Positions 22,452-30,218 of a stretch of DNA of 47,178 nt are shown here, one piece after another. Where the stretch lies: positions 1-47,178 of the forward strand of contig CALVRC010000009.1 of NCBI GenBank assembly GCA_944358445.1, in the 5' to 3' direction. The position numbers and the translations under genes were made by a program. A model generated the notes under the pieces. It was not told the DNA's origin and did not search any database. It was given only the letters and a program-made list of their open reading frames with translations. The stretch is from an uncultured Bacilli bacterium (GTDB lineage Bacteria > Bacillota_I > Bacilli_A > RF39 > UBA660). The stretch's first letter is position 1, and the number at the start of each line of letters is the position of its first letter.

Positions 22452-24589
22452 CTAACCTTCTCCGGTTCTAACAAAGATAAAGAAACTTTATTTTTATCAA
22501 ATTTAATCTCATCCACATAACAGTCAACAATATCCCCAACATTAACAACTTCCATTGGATGCTTAATAAACTTATTAGTTAATTTAGAAATATGAGCAAG
22601 ACCATCATTCTTAAGTCCAATATCAATAAATGCTCCAAAAGGCGTTACATTACGAACAGTCCCTTGTAACTTCATACCAATCTTTAAATCCTCTAAATGT
22701 AATATATCACTTTTTAAAATAGGTTTAGGCATCTCATCACGAGGATCTCTATTAGGTTTCTTAAGTGATTTAACAATATCTTCTAAAGTATATACATCAG
22801 TTCCTAATTTATCCGCATACTCTTTAATATCAATATTAATATTTTGAACTTTATCAGTTCCAATATCATTTAAAGATAACCCTAACATATCAAGTAATTT
22901 CAAAGTAACATCATAACTCTCTGGGTGAATACTAGTTGAATCAAGTATATTCTCATCCATTATTCTTAAAAAACCAACAGCTTGTGTATATGTTTTATCA
23001 GAAAGTATTTTTTTAATTTCACTTCTATCTTTTATCTTACCATGATTATCACGGTAATTAATAATTTTATTTATATTTGTCTTAGTAAGTCCAGACACAT
23101 ATTTTAAAAGTGATGGACTAGCCGTATTAACATTAACGCCTACATTATTAACAGATTTTTCCACCACAAAATCTAAAGAAGAAGATAACTTCTTAGGAGT
23201 AACATCGTGCTGATACATACCAACACCTATACTTTCTGGATCTATTTTAACAAGTTCAGAAAGTGGATCTTGTAGCCTTCTAGCAATACTTATCGCACTT
23301 CTTTCCTCTACATGTAAATTAGGAAACTCACTTATCGCAAGCTTACTAGCTGAATAAACAGATGCTCCAGCTTCACTTACCAAAATATATTCGCATTTAT
23401 GTTTAGCCTCTTTAATAACTGAAGCTACAAAAGCTTCACTCTCACGTGATGCCGTACCATTACCTATCGCAATAATATCAATATTATATTTATCGATTAA
23501 ATCAAGTAAAATCTTCTTACTTTTATCTTTTTCATTTCTAGGTTCATGTGGATAAATAACCTTAATATCAAGCATCTTACCAGTATTATCAACTACCGCT
23601 AACTTACAACCCGTTCTATAAGCCGGATCAAACCCAAGCACCATCTTATCCTTCATCGGTGGCTGCATTAATAACTTTTCCAAATTAAGACTAAAGTTTT
23701 TAGTGGCTTCATCTTCAGCATGCTCAGTTAACTCACTCCTAATTTCCCTCTCTATAGAAGGACCAATCAATCTCTTATAACTATCTTTAATTGCATCTTC
23801 AATAACATAATTAAAAGGAGCTTCCTTTTTAATTATTTTTTCTTTCAAATAATTAATAATCTTATCAGTATCTATGTCTAAACTAACAGAAATAACTTTT
23901 TCTTTTTCTGCTCTATTAATTGCCATAACCCTATAAGGTTTCGCATATTTAACCCTCTCTTCAAAATCATAATACATCTCATAAACCTTATTTTCATCTA
24001 TAGCATTTTTCTTTAGTTTAGTCTTAAGCACTCCTTCATTAAAAGTAAATCTACGTATCCATTTTCTATAAGAAGCATTATCACTTATCCACTCTGCAAT
24101 AATAAAACCTGCTCCTATAATAGCCTCTTCAGGTGTCTTAACATTTTCATTCAAAAACTTCTTAGTTAAATCTTCTAAAGACACATTTAAAACAAAAGAC
24201 ATAATAATTTTAGCCAAAGGCTCTAGACCATTTTTAATAGCCTCAGTCGCTTTAGTTTTTTTCTTTTCCTTAAATGGCCTATATAAATCCTCAACCTCAA
24301 CTAACTTACTAGCTTTCATAATTTGTTCTCTAAGTTCATCAGTAAGTAAACCTTTTTCATCAATTAATCTAATTACATCTTCTTTTCTTTTAAGTAAATT
24401 AACTTCATATTCATAAACTTCATTTATCTTTCTAATCTGTTCTTCATCTAAATTACCCGTAACTTCTTTACGGTATCTCGCAATAAATGGAATCGTATTT
24501 CCCTCTTCAAGTAACTTCAAAGTCTTTTCTACTTGAATCTCTTTAACATTTAAATCTTTACTTATATTTCCTATTATCTCTTCATTCAT
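22448..24589 (-). CDS. tex: Tex family S1 RNA-binding protein (713 aa)
   Basis: Transcription accessory protein: NISKDLNVKEIQVEKTLKLL and IPFIARYRKEVTGNLDEEQI open the YqgF-flanking helical domain. The YqgF-like core contains DPAYRTGCKLAVVD and GNGTASRESEAF. ER-type helix-hairpin-helix repeats follow (NVGVNVNTASPSLLKYVSG, KIINYRDNHG), and a C-terminal S1 domain (LQGTVRNVTPFGAFIDIG). Binds nucleic acids; in several pathogens it influences toxin or virulence transcription, but the precise role is unsettled. First gene of the unit, with its own promoter. Confidence 0.96.
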   Translation of the reverse strand: MNEEIIGNISKDLNVKEIQVEKTLKLLEEGNTIPFIARYRKEVTGNLDEEQIRKINEVYEYEVNLLKRKEDVIRLIDEKGLLTDELREQIMKASKLVEVEDLYRPFKEKKKTKATEAIKNGLEPLAKIIMSFVLNVSLEDLTKKFLNENVKTPEEAIIGAGFIIAEWISDNASYRKWIRRFTFNEGVLKTKLKKNAIDENKVYEMYYDFEERVKYAKPYRVMAINRAEKEKVISVSLDIDTDKIINYLKEKIIKKEAPFNYVIEDAIKDSYKRLIGPSIEREIRSELTEHAEDEATKNFSLNLEKLLMQPPMKDKMVLGFDPAYRTGCKLAVVDNTGKMLDIKVIYPHEPRNEKDKSKKILLDLIDKYNIDIIAIGNGTASRESEAFVASVIKEAKHKCEYILVSEAGASVYSASKLAISEFPNLHVEERSAISIARRLQDPLSELVKIDPESIGVGMYQHDVTPKKLSSSLDFVVEKSVNNVGVNVNTASPSLLKYVSGLTKTNINKIINYRDNHGKIKDRSEIKKILSDKTYTQAVGFLRIMDENILDSTSIHPESYDVTLKLLDMLGLSLNDIGTDKVQNINIDIKEYADKLGTDVYTLEDIVKSLKKPNRDPRDEMPKPILKSDILHLEDLKIGMKLQGTVRNVTPFGAFIDIGLKNDGLAHISKLTNKFIKHPMEVVNVGDIVDCYVDEIKFDKNKVSLSLLEPEKVR

Positions 24590-24612
24590 ATTTATCTCTA
24601 CTTTCTTTAAAC

Positions 24613-24641
24613 ATTATACCTTTTATTCTATTTAATGTAAA
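24613..24641 (-). promoter_or_regulatory. Promoter of tex
   Basis: Minus strand: TTTACA (24636-24641), 17 bases, TATAAT (24613-24618). Confidence 0.82.
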
Positions 24642-24666
24642 TTAAATTAACACATTTTTACAAAGT

Positions 24667-24690
24667 AAAAAGTTAAGAAAAATCTTAACT
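24667..24690 (-). terminator. Terminator of dinB
   Basis: Minus-strand AGTTAAGA/TCTTAACT hairpin (24683-24690 and 24671-24678) followed by TTTT. Confidence 0.82.
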
Positions 24691-24695
24691 AAAAT

Positions 24696-25910
24696 TCATT
24701 TATTCAAATACTTTTTACCAACATTATTATCAATTAAAGAAGCCTTCTTAATAATCTTAAAACCATATTTCTCTTTAAGTTCATCAACTGTTTTTTCAAG
24801 AGAATTTCCATCTTCTCTAACTTTCAAATCTTCGAATAATGAAACTTGATGTAAAGAAGTATCTGATAATTTATCAAGTCTAACTCCTATCAATCTAATT
24901 CCATCTTCCACATTCATCTCACCTAAAATTTCACATGCTGTTTTATAGATTTCTTCCGTTAAATTAGTCGCATTAACTAATTTTTTTTGATGACTCATTC
25001 TCTTAAAAAACTTATCTTTCAAAGTAACAACTACTACTGAAGCATATTTTTTCTGCCTGCGTAATCTAATAGCTACATTTTCAGATAAAGCCAGTAAATA
25101 TGGTTCTAATTCTTCCCTATTAGAAATATTATGATTTAATGTTGTTTCATTACCAATACCTTTAGGAACACTCTCTTCACTAACTACCATATCAGAGCCC
25201 TTACCATTAGCCGCATCAATCATATCACTTGCCTGATTTTTAAAATACTTATATAAATAATTTCTATCAGTATGCGCTAAATCATAAATTGTATTTATAT
25301 TTAAATTGTGTAATTTTATAGCTGTTTTCTTACCTATTCCAAATAAATCATCAACTTTTAAAGGCCACATTTTCTTTTCTACCTCATAATCAAATAAAGT
25401 ATGCACCTTATAAGGTTTTGAAAAATCAGAAGCCATTTTCGCACATAACTTATTATTACCAATACCAACATTAACCGTAAAACCTAAAGTATCATATATT
25501 TCTTTTTTAAGTTTATAAGCAAATTCTACCTCATCACCATATAAATGCTTAACTGGTGTATAATCTAAAAAACACTCATCAATACTCATTTGTTCAATAT
25601 CAGGAGAATATTTACGAATTAAATTAAGCATACTGTCACTCATCTTTTTATAAAAATTATAATTAGGTGGATAAACCTTCAAATTAGGACATTTCTTTTT
25701 CGCACTAAATAAAGTTTCTGCTGTAACTACACCCCTTTTTTTAGCCGGCATCGATTTAGCTAAAACAATCCCATGTCTAGCTTTCTCATCACCACCAATA
25801 ACTGCATAAGTATTTCTAATATCTACTTTCATACCTTGTTTCAAATACAAAACCGCTGTCCAAGAAAGAAAAGCATTATTAACATCTATATGCATAATAA
25901 TTCGTTTCAT
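24696..25910 (-). CDS. dinB: Y-family DNA polymerase, DinB/Pol IV type (404 aa)
   Basis: Translesion polymerase: MKRIIMHIDVNNAFLSW carries the first catalytic Asp and the Phe at the steric gate position, MSIDECFLDYT the second catalytic pair. GIGNNKLCAKMASDFSKPY and DLFGIGKKTAIKLHNL (helix-hairpin-helix) follow. Near the C-terminus QVSLF is a canonical clamp-binding pentapeptide. ATG at 25910 is preferred over a GTG three codons upstream that lies inside the AGGTGA ribosome-binding site. The promoter carries a LexA-like box, as expected for an SOS gene. Confidence 0.92.
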   Translation of the reverse strand: MKRIIMHIDVNNAFLSWTAVLYLKQGMKVDIRNTYAVIGGDEKARHGIVLAKSMPAKKRGVVTAETLFSAKKKCPNLKVYPPNYNFYKKMSDSMLNLIRKYSPDIEQMSIDECFLDYTPVKHLYGDEVEFAYKLKKEIYDTLGFTVNVGIGNNKLCAKMASDFSKPYKVHTLFDYEVEKKMWPLKVDDLFGIGKKTAIKLHNLNINTIYDLAHTDRNYLYKYFKNQASDMIDAANGKGSDMVVSEESVPKGIGNETTLNHNISNREELEPYLLALSENVAIRLRRQKKYASVVVVTLKDKFFKRMSHQKKLVNATNLTEEIYKTACEILGEMNVEDGIRLIGVRLDKLSDTSLHQVSLFEDLKVREDGNSLEKTVDELKEKYGFKIIKKASLIDNNVGKKYLNK

Positions 25911-25927
25911 AAGTATCACCTATAAAC

Positions 25928-25950
25928 ATTATACCACGAACATTATTTCG
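25928..25950 (-). promoter_or_regulatory. Extended -10 promoter of dinB with LexA-like box
   Basis: Minus strand: CGAAATAATGTTCG (25937-25950) has the form of a Gram-positive LexA box, with a perfect right half (GTTCG) and one mismatch in the left half (CGAAA for CGAAC). It is followed directly by TGG-TATAAT (25928-25936), an extended -10, and no clear -35 is visible. A repressor bound here would block the promoter. The SOS role is inferred from the site and the gene it controls. Confidence 0.7.
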
Positions 25951-25980
25951 TAAAAAGCATAAATTAATTAACCAGATATA

Positions 25981-26009
25981 TCGCAAATTATATAACTATT
26001 AGTTATAAT
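25981..26009 (+). promoter_or_regulatory. Sense promoter of toxin-antitoxin module 1
   Basis: TATAAT (26004-26009) with TCGCAA (25981-25986) 17 bases upstream, a weak -35. Predicted transcript start about 26016, just before the 5' pairing arm (26020-26027). The corresponding element of module 2 is much closer to consensus. Confidence 0.6.
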
Positions 26010-26019
26010 TGTATTAAGA

Positions 26020-26067
26020 AACATTCAATAGTTGGGTGGTGCGACTTTTCTTTAAAAAGAAAGGAGG
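26020..26067 (+). promoter_or_regulatory. 5' leader of module 1: long-range arm and Shine-Dalgarno hairpin
   Basis: AACATTCA (26020-26027) is complementary to TGGATGTT (26228-26235) with one G-U, and GTTGGGTGGTGC (26031-26042) to GCAACATCCAAC (26206-26217) with one mismatch. Next, CTTTTCTTT (26045-26053) folds back on AAAGAAAGG (26056-26064), burying part of the AAGGAGG Shine-Dalgarno (26061-26067). Both features recur in module 2 with different bases. Confidence 0.7.
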
Positions 26068-26075
26068 CAGATAAG

Positions 26076-26159
26076 ATGGGCAAAAAAGATTTTTTAATTT
26101 TATCTTTAGTTCTTCTTGTTTTTTCTCTTATATTTCTACTTTACAAAATATTGATATAA
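26076..26159 (+). CDS. Small hydrophobic peptide, putative type I toxin 1 (27 aa)
   Basis: ATG at 26076 lies eight bases after AAGGAGG. The peptide has a charged start (MGKKD), an almost unbroken membrane-length hydrophobic run from Phe6, a single Lys near the end, and stops at TAA 26157-26159. A single span with a basic N-terminus is typical of membrane-acting type I toxins. It does not show the Pro-x3-Gly motif or charged tail of Fst. Too short for standard gene finders. Toxicity is inferred from the module layout; a signalling peptide or a small regulator of a membrane protein would also fit. Confidence 0.7.
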   Translation: MGKKDFLILSLVLLVFSLIFLLYKILI

Positions 26160-26266
26160 AGAAAACCACCTAACACATCTGTGATTAGGTGAAACCATTA
26201 TTGTGGCAACATCCAACATCGCAAAACTGGATGTTCCTTTTTTATTATATGAGATTTTTCTCATCT
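26158..26266 (-). ncRNA. Putative antitoxin RNA of module 1
   Basis: About 109 nt predicted from the promoter at 26273-26301. It begins with an ATGAGA/TCTCAT hairpin, then carries a near-direct copy of the toxin mRNA 5' arm (AACATCCA and GTTGGATGTTGC). It ends in a CACCTAA/TTAGGTG hairpin with a TTTTCTTT tail just past the toxin stop codon. It is complementary to the toxin mRNA 3' region and can also engage the sense 5' leader through the shared repeat. Its ends are predicted only. Confidence 0.65.
26208..26243 (+). terminator. Terminator of toxin mRNA 1
   Basis: AACATCCA (26208-26215) and TGGATGTT (26228-26235) form an 8-bp hairpin followed by CC and TTTTTT. The same arms can instead pair with the mRNA 5' end. 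Confidence 0.78.
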
Positions 26267-26272
26267 ATATAC

Positions 26273-26301
26273 ATTCTATCATAATTTTTAATTTATGACA
26301 A
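26273..26301 (-). promoter_or_regulatory. Antisense promoter of module 1
   Basis: Minus strand: TTGTCA (26296-26301), 17 bases, TAGAAT (26273-26278). Spacer sequence and length are conserved in module 2. Confidence 0.8.
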
Positions 26302-26331
26302 ACGTTTTTTAACGAAAAGTGATAATTCTCA

Positions 26332-26360
26332 TTGAATACTATGTCATTATTTGTTATACT
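26332..26360 (+). promoter_or_regulatory. Sense promoter of toxin-antitoxin module 2
   Basis: TTGAAT (26332-26337), 17 bases, TATACT (26355-26360) with a TGT extended -10. Predicted transcript start about 26367, placing the 5' pairing arm at the very end of the mRNA. Confidence 0.78.
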
Positions 26361-26368
26361 TATATCAA

Positions 26369-26417
26369 GGAACATTCAGTAAGTTGGGTGCACCAGTTCT
26401 TTATACAGAATTGGAGG
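26369..26417 (+). promoter_or_regulatory. 5' leader of module 2: long-range arm and Shine-Dalgarno hairpin
   Basis: GGAACATTCAG (26369-26379) can pair with CTGGATGTTCC (26581-26591) over 11 bp with one G-U, and GTTGGGTGCACC (26383-26394) with GGTGCATCCAAC (26559-26570) over 12 bp with one G-U. CCAGTTCT (26393-26400) and AGAATTGG (26407-26414) form a stem that includes the start of the Shine-Dalgarno GGAGG (26413-26417). Confidence 0.75.
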
Positions 26418-26425
26418 TGATGTCT

Positions 26426-26503
26426 ATGACAAAAAGAGAAAAAGCTCTTTATGCCATAATATCCCTTCTATTTATTTTAATATTCATCATATTATTTAAA
26501 TAG
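26426..26503 (+). CDS. Small hydrophobic peptide, putative type I toxin 2 (25 aa)
   Basis: ATG at 26426 is eight bases after GGAGG; an in-frame ATG at 26420 is only two bases from it and is rejected. The peptide starts MTKREKALYA and continues with an uninterrupted run of Ile, Leu, Phe and Ser residues ending in Lys, stop TAG at 26501-26503. It shares with peptide 1 the basic N-terminus and one membrane span, but not residue identity, so the pair is a diverged duplication in which the RNA parts are better conserved than the peptide. Function inferred, as for module 1. Confidence 0.72.
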   Translation: MTKREKALYAIISLLFILIFIILFK

Positions 26504-26622
26504 AAAAAGCACCTAACTTGAGCTTTACAGCTTGATTTAGGTGCAACAACATAATTTGGGTGCATCCAACACGTAAGCAACTGGATGTTCCTTTTTTTTA
26601 TTATATGAGATTTCTCTCATCT
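26504..26622 (-). ncRNA. Putative antitoxin RNA of module 2
   Basis: About 119 nt. A 5' hairpin ATGAGA-GAAA-TCTCAT is followed by an A-rich linker, then GGAACATCCAG and GTTGGATGCACC, near-direct copies of the toxin mRNA 5' arm. It ends in a GCACCTAA/TTAGGTGC hairpin (26537-26544 and 26509-26516) with TTTTT. It is convergent with and overlaps the last part of the toxin transcript. Transcription is predicted from promoter and terminator only. Confidence 0.68.
26563..26599 (+). terminator. Terminator of toxin mRNA 2
   Basis: CATCCA (26563-26568) and TGGATG (26582-26587) form a hairpin followed by TTCC and a run of T (26592-26599). Its arms overlap the region that can pair with the mRNA 5' end. 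Confidence 0.7.
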
Positions 26623-26628
26623 ATATAC

Positions 26629-26657
26629 ATTTTATCATAATTTTAACTTTAAGACAA
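26629..26657 (-). promoter_or_regulatory. Antisense promoter of module 2
   Basis: Minus strand: TTGTCT (26652-26657), 17 bases, TAAAAT (26629-26634). It overlaps the region immediately 3' of yqeG but reads away from it. Confidence 0.8.
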
Positions 26658-26659
26658 GA

Positions 26660-27205
26660 TTATCCTTTAATTCCATGATAATATTGCCCAAGTTTAAATT
26701 TCCCTTTAGGTAAAAATGAATAAACTGATGTCTGAACAAAATCATTAGCCCACGTTTTCATTTTATCTCCTCCAGGAACAGCATCAACCATAACTTTATA
26801 TAGTCCAAGCCTTTGAGCAAATATCATATCCAAATATAGTGAATCTCCAACCATCATAGTTGCATTAGGTGTAGCACCTTCTTCAAACAAACTATCTTTA
26901 ACTAAACTAAAATCTCCATTAAATGGTTTTTTAGCCGAAGCCACAAAATTAACACATAATTTTCTAGCAACCGGCTCAACTCTTTTATATAAGCCGCTGG
27001 AATATAACCCTGGAACCATACCAACACACTTAATATAACTAAAAAGTTCTTCAAGCATCTCAGGAACTTTCACACTATCAAAAGGTAAAATAGTACAGTC
27101 AACATCAAAAATCGCATACTTTATACCATTTTCATATAACTTCAAATAATTTATATCATAAACACTTTTTTCATAAGTATCGGGTATAATAGATTCTAAA
27201 TCCAT
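26660..27205 (-). CDS. yqeG: YqeG-family HAD phosphatase (181 aa)
   Basis: HAD superfamily IIIA protein: YAIFDVDCTILPF holds the nucleophile and acid-base Asp pair (DVD), ASAKKPFNGDF the Lys motif, and MVGDSLYLDMIFAQRLGL the final Asp motif. Members are putative phosphatases of unsettled substrate; YqeG is normally next to the ribosome-assembly GTPase gene yqeH, which is not here. The frame extends 13 codons upstream, but ATG at 27205, preceded by AGAGGAGA, matches the family start. It lies between miaA and the toxin-antitoxin-like modules. Confidence 0.85.
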   Translation of the reverse strand: MDLESIIPDTYEKSVYDINYLKLYENGIKYAIFDVDCTILPFDSVKVPEMLEELFSYIKCVGMVPGLYSSGLYKRVEPVARKLCVNFVASAKKPFNGDFSLVKDSLFEEGATPNATMMVGDSLYLDMIFAQRLGLYKVMVDAVPGGDKMKTWANDFVQTSVYSFLPKGKFKLGQYYHGIKG

Positions 27206-27245
27206 AGATTTCTCCTCTTTTCTAGGTTTAATAGTATAACACATT

Positions 27246-27277
27246 AAATAAAAATGTCAAAATTACATCATTTTGAC
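27246..27277 (-). terminator. Terminator of miaA
   Basis: Minus-strand GTCAAAAT/ATTTTGAC hairpin (27270-27277 and 27256-27263) with an ATTTTTATTT tail, immediately after the miaA stop codon. Confidence 0.78.
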
Positions 27278-27299
27278 ATCATTTTGACATCATTTTATT
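27267..27299 (-). repeat. Three 11-bp tandem repeats across the end of miaA
   Basis: ATCATTTTGAC at 27267-27277 and 27278-27288, then a partly changed copy at 27289-27299. On the minus strand the repeat spans the last codons, the TGA stop and the terminator. Eleven is not a multiple of three, so each copy change alters the reading frame and the C-terminus. Confidence 0.75.
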
Positions 27300-28157
27300 A
27301 ACATACTTCAAAACTTCTTCCTCAGTTTTTTTAAAATCATCATAATTAGTTTCAAACCATTTAAGTTTCATCTGATTTCTAAACCAAGTATACTGTCTTT
27401 TCGCATATTTTCTACTTTTACTTTTAATAAGATCTATTGCTTCATCTAAACTAATATTACCATCAAAATAATCAAATAATTCTTTTGGTCCTATTGGTGT
27501 CATAACTGCCTTAGATCTAAGTCCTAAATCATATACCTCCCTAGCTTCTTTAACCAAACCTTCTTCTACCATCTTATCCACTCTTTTATTAATTTTATAA
27601 TATAAAATATCTCTATCTGCTGTAAGACCAATAAATATTGTATCATAAAGTAACTTAAAATCTTTTTCTTTTTCACTATAAGGTTTTCCGTTTGCTTTAT
27701 AATAATTAAGAGCACTAATAACTCTAACTCTATTATTTAAATGAATACTAGTATTAGGATCAACCTCTAAAAGCATTTTATATAGTTCATCATTACTTAC
27801 ACCTTCATACTCATCGTTAGCTTTGTCTTCAAACTTATAATCATATAGTGCAGCATTAATATAAAGACCTGTACCACCAACTAAAATTGGAATCTTACCT
27901 CTTGATAAAATATCATCAATAGCTCTTCTCGCATCCTTTTGATAATCAAAAACAGTATAATCTTCTCTTAAATCCTTTTCATTAAACAAATAATGTTTAA
28001 TACCTTCAGTATCCTTTATCTTATTAGTCGCAATATCTAAACCTTTATAAATCTGTGTACTATCCGCATTAATAATTTCACCATTTAATTTATGAGCCAA
28101 AAATAGACTCAAATCAGACTTTCCAACCGCTGTTGGACCAGTAATTACAATCACCAT
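27279..28157 (-). CDS. miaA: tRNA dimethylallyltransferase MiaA (292 aa)
   Basis: Adds a dimethylallyl group to A37 of tRNAs reading UNN codons, the substrate for MiaB (9138-10550). The P-loop GPTAVGKSDLS is near the N-terminus, followed by NADSTQIYKGLDIATNK, LVGGTGLYINAALY and the RRQYTWFRNQ-type C-terminal motif (KYAKRQYTWFRNQMK). The stop is a TGA within an 11-bp tandem repeat. It starts nine bases after queA ends. Order ruvA-ruvB-queA-miaA on the minus strand resembles a translation and repair operon. Confidence 0.97.
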   Translation of the reverse strand: MVIVITGPTAVGKSDLSLFLAHKLNGEIINADSTQIYKGLDIATNKIKDTEGIKHYLFNEKDLREDYTVFDYQKDARRAIDDILSRGKIPILVGGTGLYINAALYDYKFEDKANDEYEGVSNDELYKMLLEVDPNTSIHLNNRVRVISALNYYKANGKPYSEKEKDFKLLYDTIFIGLTADRDILYYKINKRVDKMVEEGLVKEAREVYDLGLRSKAVMTPIGPKELFDYFDGNISLDEAIDLIKSKSRKYAKRQYTWFRNQMKLKWFETNYDDFKKTEEEVLKYVNKMMSK

Positions 28158-28166
28158 ATTATCACC

Positions 28167-29192
28167 TTACTTTATAAGCATACTATCGCCAAATGAGAAA
28201 AATCTATACCTTTCTTTAACCGCTTCTGCATAAGCTTTCATTATATTTTCTTTTCCAGCTAAAGCACTAACAAGCATAACTAAAGTTGACTTAGGTAAAT
28301 GAAAATTAGTAATCAAATAATCAATACCTTTAAATTTATATCCAGGATAAATAAATATATCTGTCCAGCCAGAACATGCTTTAAACTCCCCATACAAACT
28401 AGCAATTGTTTCTAAGGTTCTAGTTGAAGTTGTACCAACAGCTATAATCTTATGACCTGCTTTTCTAGTCTTATTGAGTAAAGAAGCAACCTCTTCACTC
28501 ATCACATAATATTCACTATGCATCTTATGTTTTGTAACATCCTCTACATTAACTGGCCTAAAAGTACCAAGACCTACATGTAAAGTAATATAAGCTATAT
28601 TTACACCTTTACTCTTAACTTTTTCAAGTAAATCATTAGTAAAGTGTAAACCAGCTGTTGGAGCAGCCGCACTACCAATATTTTTCGCATAAACTGTCTG
28701 ATATCTATCTTTATCCTTTAATTTTTCATGTATATAAGGAGGTAATGGCATCTCTCCAAGTTCATCTAAAATCTCATATAAAATTCCTTTATAATCTAAT
28801 TTAAACCGGCGTATTCCCTCATCTAATACTTCTATACATTCAGCTTTTAACTTGCCATCACCAAATGAAACAATAGTTCCTTCCTTAATTCTTTTAGCGG
28901 GTTTAGTCAAACATTCCCAAACATTATCTCCTTCATCTTTTAAAAGTAAAACCTCTACTACCGCTAAAGTTTCCTCTTTAACTCCATAAAGTCTTGCTGG
29001 CATAACCTTAGTATCATTTAAAACTAAAGTATCCCCTTCCTCCATATAATCTATAATGTCAGTAAAATGTCTATGATTAATTTCTCCAGTTTTCTTATCC
29101 AAAACTAAAAGACGTGATGAATCACGCTTTTCTAAAGGTGTTTGCGCAATCAATTCCTCAGGTAAATAAAAATCAAAATCATCAGTTTTCAA
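28167..29192 (-). CDS. queA: S-adenosylmethionine:tRNA ribosyltransferase-isomerase QueA (341 aa)
   Basis: Forms epoxyqueuosine in tRNA by transferring a ribose-derived group from SAM. Family motifs: [19 protein letters not shown] at the start, [53 protein letters not shown] and [15 protein letters not shown]. Usual length. It lies 13 bases after ruvB, as in Bacillus, where tgt follows; tgt is not seen here, so preQ1 may be inserted by a gene outside the window. Confidence 0.98.
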   Translation of the reverse strand: MKTDDFDFYLPEELIAQTPLEKRDSSRLLVLDKKTGEINHRHFTDIIDYMEEGDTLVLNDTKVMPARLYGVKEETLAVVEVLLLKDEGDNVWECLTKPAKRIKEGTIVSFGDGKLKAECIEVLDEGIRRFKLDYKGILYEILDELGEMPLPPYIHEKLKDKDRYQTVYAKNIGSAAAPTAGLHFTNDLLEKVKSKGVNIAYITLHVGLGTFRPVNVEDVTKHKMHSEYYVMSEEVASLLNKTRKAGHKIIAVGTTSTRTLETIASLYGEFKACSGWTDIFIYPGYKFKGIDYLITNFHLPKSTLVMLVSALAGKENIMKAYAEAVKERYRFFSFGDSMLIK

Positions 29193-29205
29193 ATCAAATC
29201 ACATC

Positions 29206-30207
29206 CTAAAATAAACTATCTTGCTTACCTTTCTTTAAATACTCGTAAGCTTTTTCCGTCACCATTCTACCCCTGCTTGTTCTTTTCAGAAAACCATTTT
29301 GTAATAAATAAGGTTCATATACATCCTCAATAGTAGATGCCTCTTCTCCAATACTGGAAGCTAAAGCATCAATTCCTACTGGACCACCATTAAACTTTTC
29401 AATAATAGAATTAAGTAAATTATAATCTGTTGCATCTAACCCAAAAGCATCGACCTTAAGTTTATCTAAAGCCGTTTTCGTAATATCTAAATCAATATTA
29501 CCATTACCCATAACTAAAGCAAAATCTCTTACTCTTTTAAAAAGCCTATTCGCAATTCTAGGTGTACCCCTACTTCTTTTAGCAAGTTCATAAGCTGCAT
29601 CTTCATTAATTGGAGACTTTAAAACTCTACTAGTTCTAAGTACAATATCTTTAAGCTCATCTTCCGTATAAAAATTAAGCCTAGACACAATTCCAAATCT
29701 ATCTCTAAGTGGACCCGTCAAATCCCCTGCTCTAGTAGTAGCTCCTACTAACGTAAAAGGAGGTAAATCAATTGTAATATTTCTACTAGAAGAATCAGAA
29801 CCAACAATAATATCCAACTTAAAATCTTCCATAGCTGAATATAAAATTTCTTCAATAAATCTAGGAATCCTATGAATTTCATCAATAAATAAAACATCAC
29901 CAGGTTCTAAAGTAGAAAGTACAGCCGCTAAATCACCACTTTTTTCAATTGCTGGCCCACTAGTTGTTTTAATATTAGTTCCCATCTCATTAGCAATAAT
30001 ATATGCCATAGTTGTTTTACCTAAACCTGGAGGGCCATATAAAAGAACATGATCTAAAGCCTCACCTCTCATCTTAGCTGCTTTCATAAATATGTTTAAA
30101 TTCTCTTTTAACTCACTTTGCCCAATATATTCATCAATACTAATAGGCCTAATAGAAGTCTCAAAAGTATCCTCCTCAAGCTCATCACCTGTAACTAATC
30201 TTGCCAT
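29206..30207 (-). CDS. ruvB: Holliday junction helicase RuvB (333 aa)
   Basis: AAA+ motor of branch migration. The P-loop is [20 protein letters not shown] (about 57-76), Walker [13 protein letters not shown], sensor 1 LVGATTRAG, arginine finger region [10 protein letters not shown], and the RuvB winged helix ([22 protein letters not shown]). Works with RuvA on four-way junctions during recombination and SOS repair. Starts 11 bases after ruvA ends. Confidence 0.99.
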   Translation of the reverse strand: MARLVTGDELEEDTFETSIRPISIDEYIGQSELKENLNIFMKAAKMRGEALDHVLLYGPPGLGKTTMAYIIANEMGTNIKTTSGPAIEKSGDLAAVLSTLEPGDVLFIDEIHRIPRFIEEILYSAMEDFKLDIIVGSDSSSRNITIDLPPFTLVGATTRAGDLTGPLRDRFGIVSRLNFYTEDELKDIVLRTSRVLKSPINEDAAYELAKRSRGTPRIANRLFKRVRDFALVMGNGNIDLDITKTALDKLKVDAFGLDATDYNLLNSIIEKFNGGPVGIDALASSIGEEASTIEDVYEPYLLQNGFLKRTSRGRMVTEKAYEYLKKGKQDSLF

Positions 30208-30218
30208 CTAAACACCCC

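Noticed and set aside
25981-26657. Riboswitch or leader peptide upstream of a structural gene
   Set aside because: No plus-strand gene follows either module; the next gene is convergent, and each unit has its own terminator.
27279-27281. TGA read as Trp (Mollicutes code)
   Set aside because: TGA ends miaA at the expected length with a terminator right after it, and Trp positions in conserved motifs use TGG.
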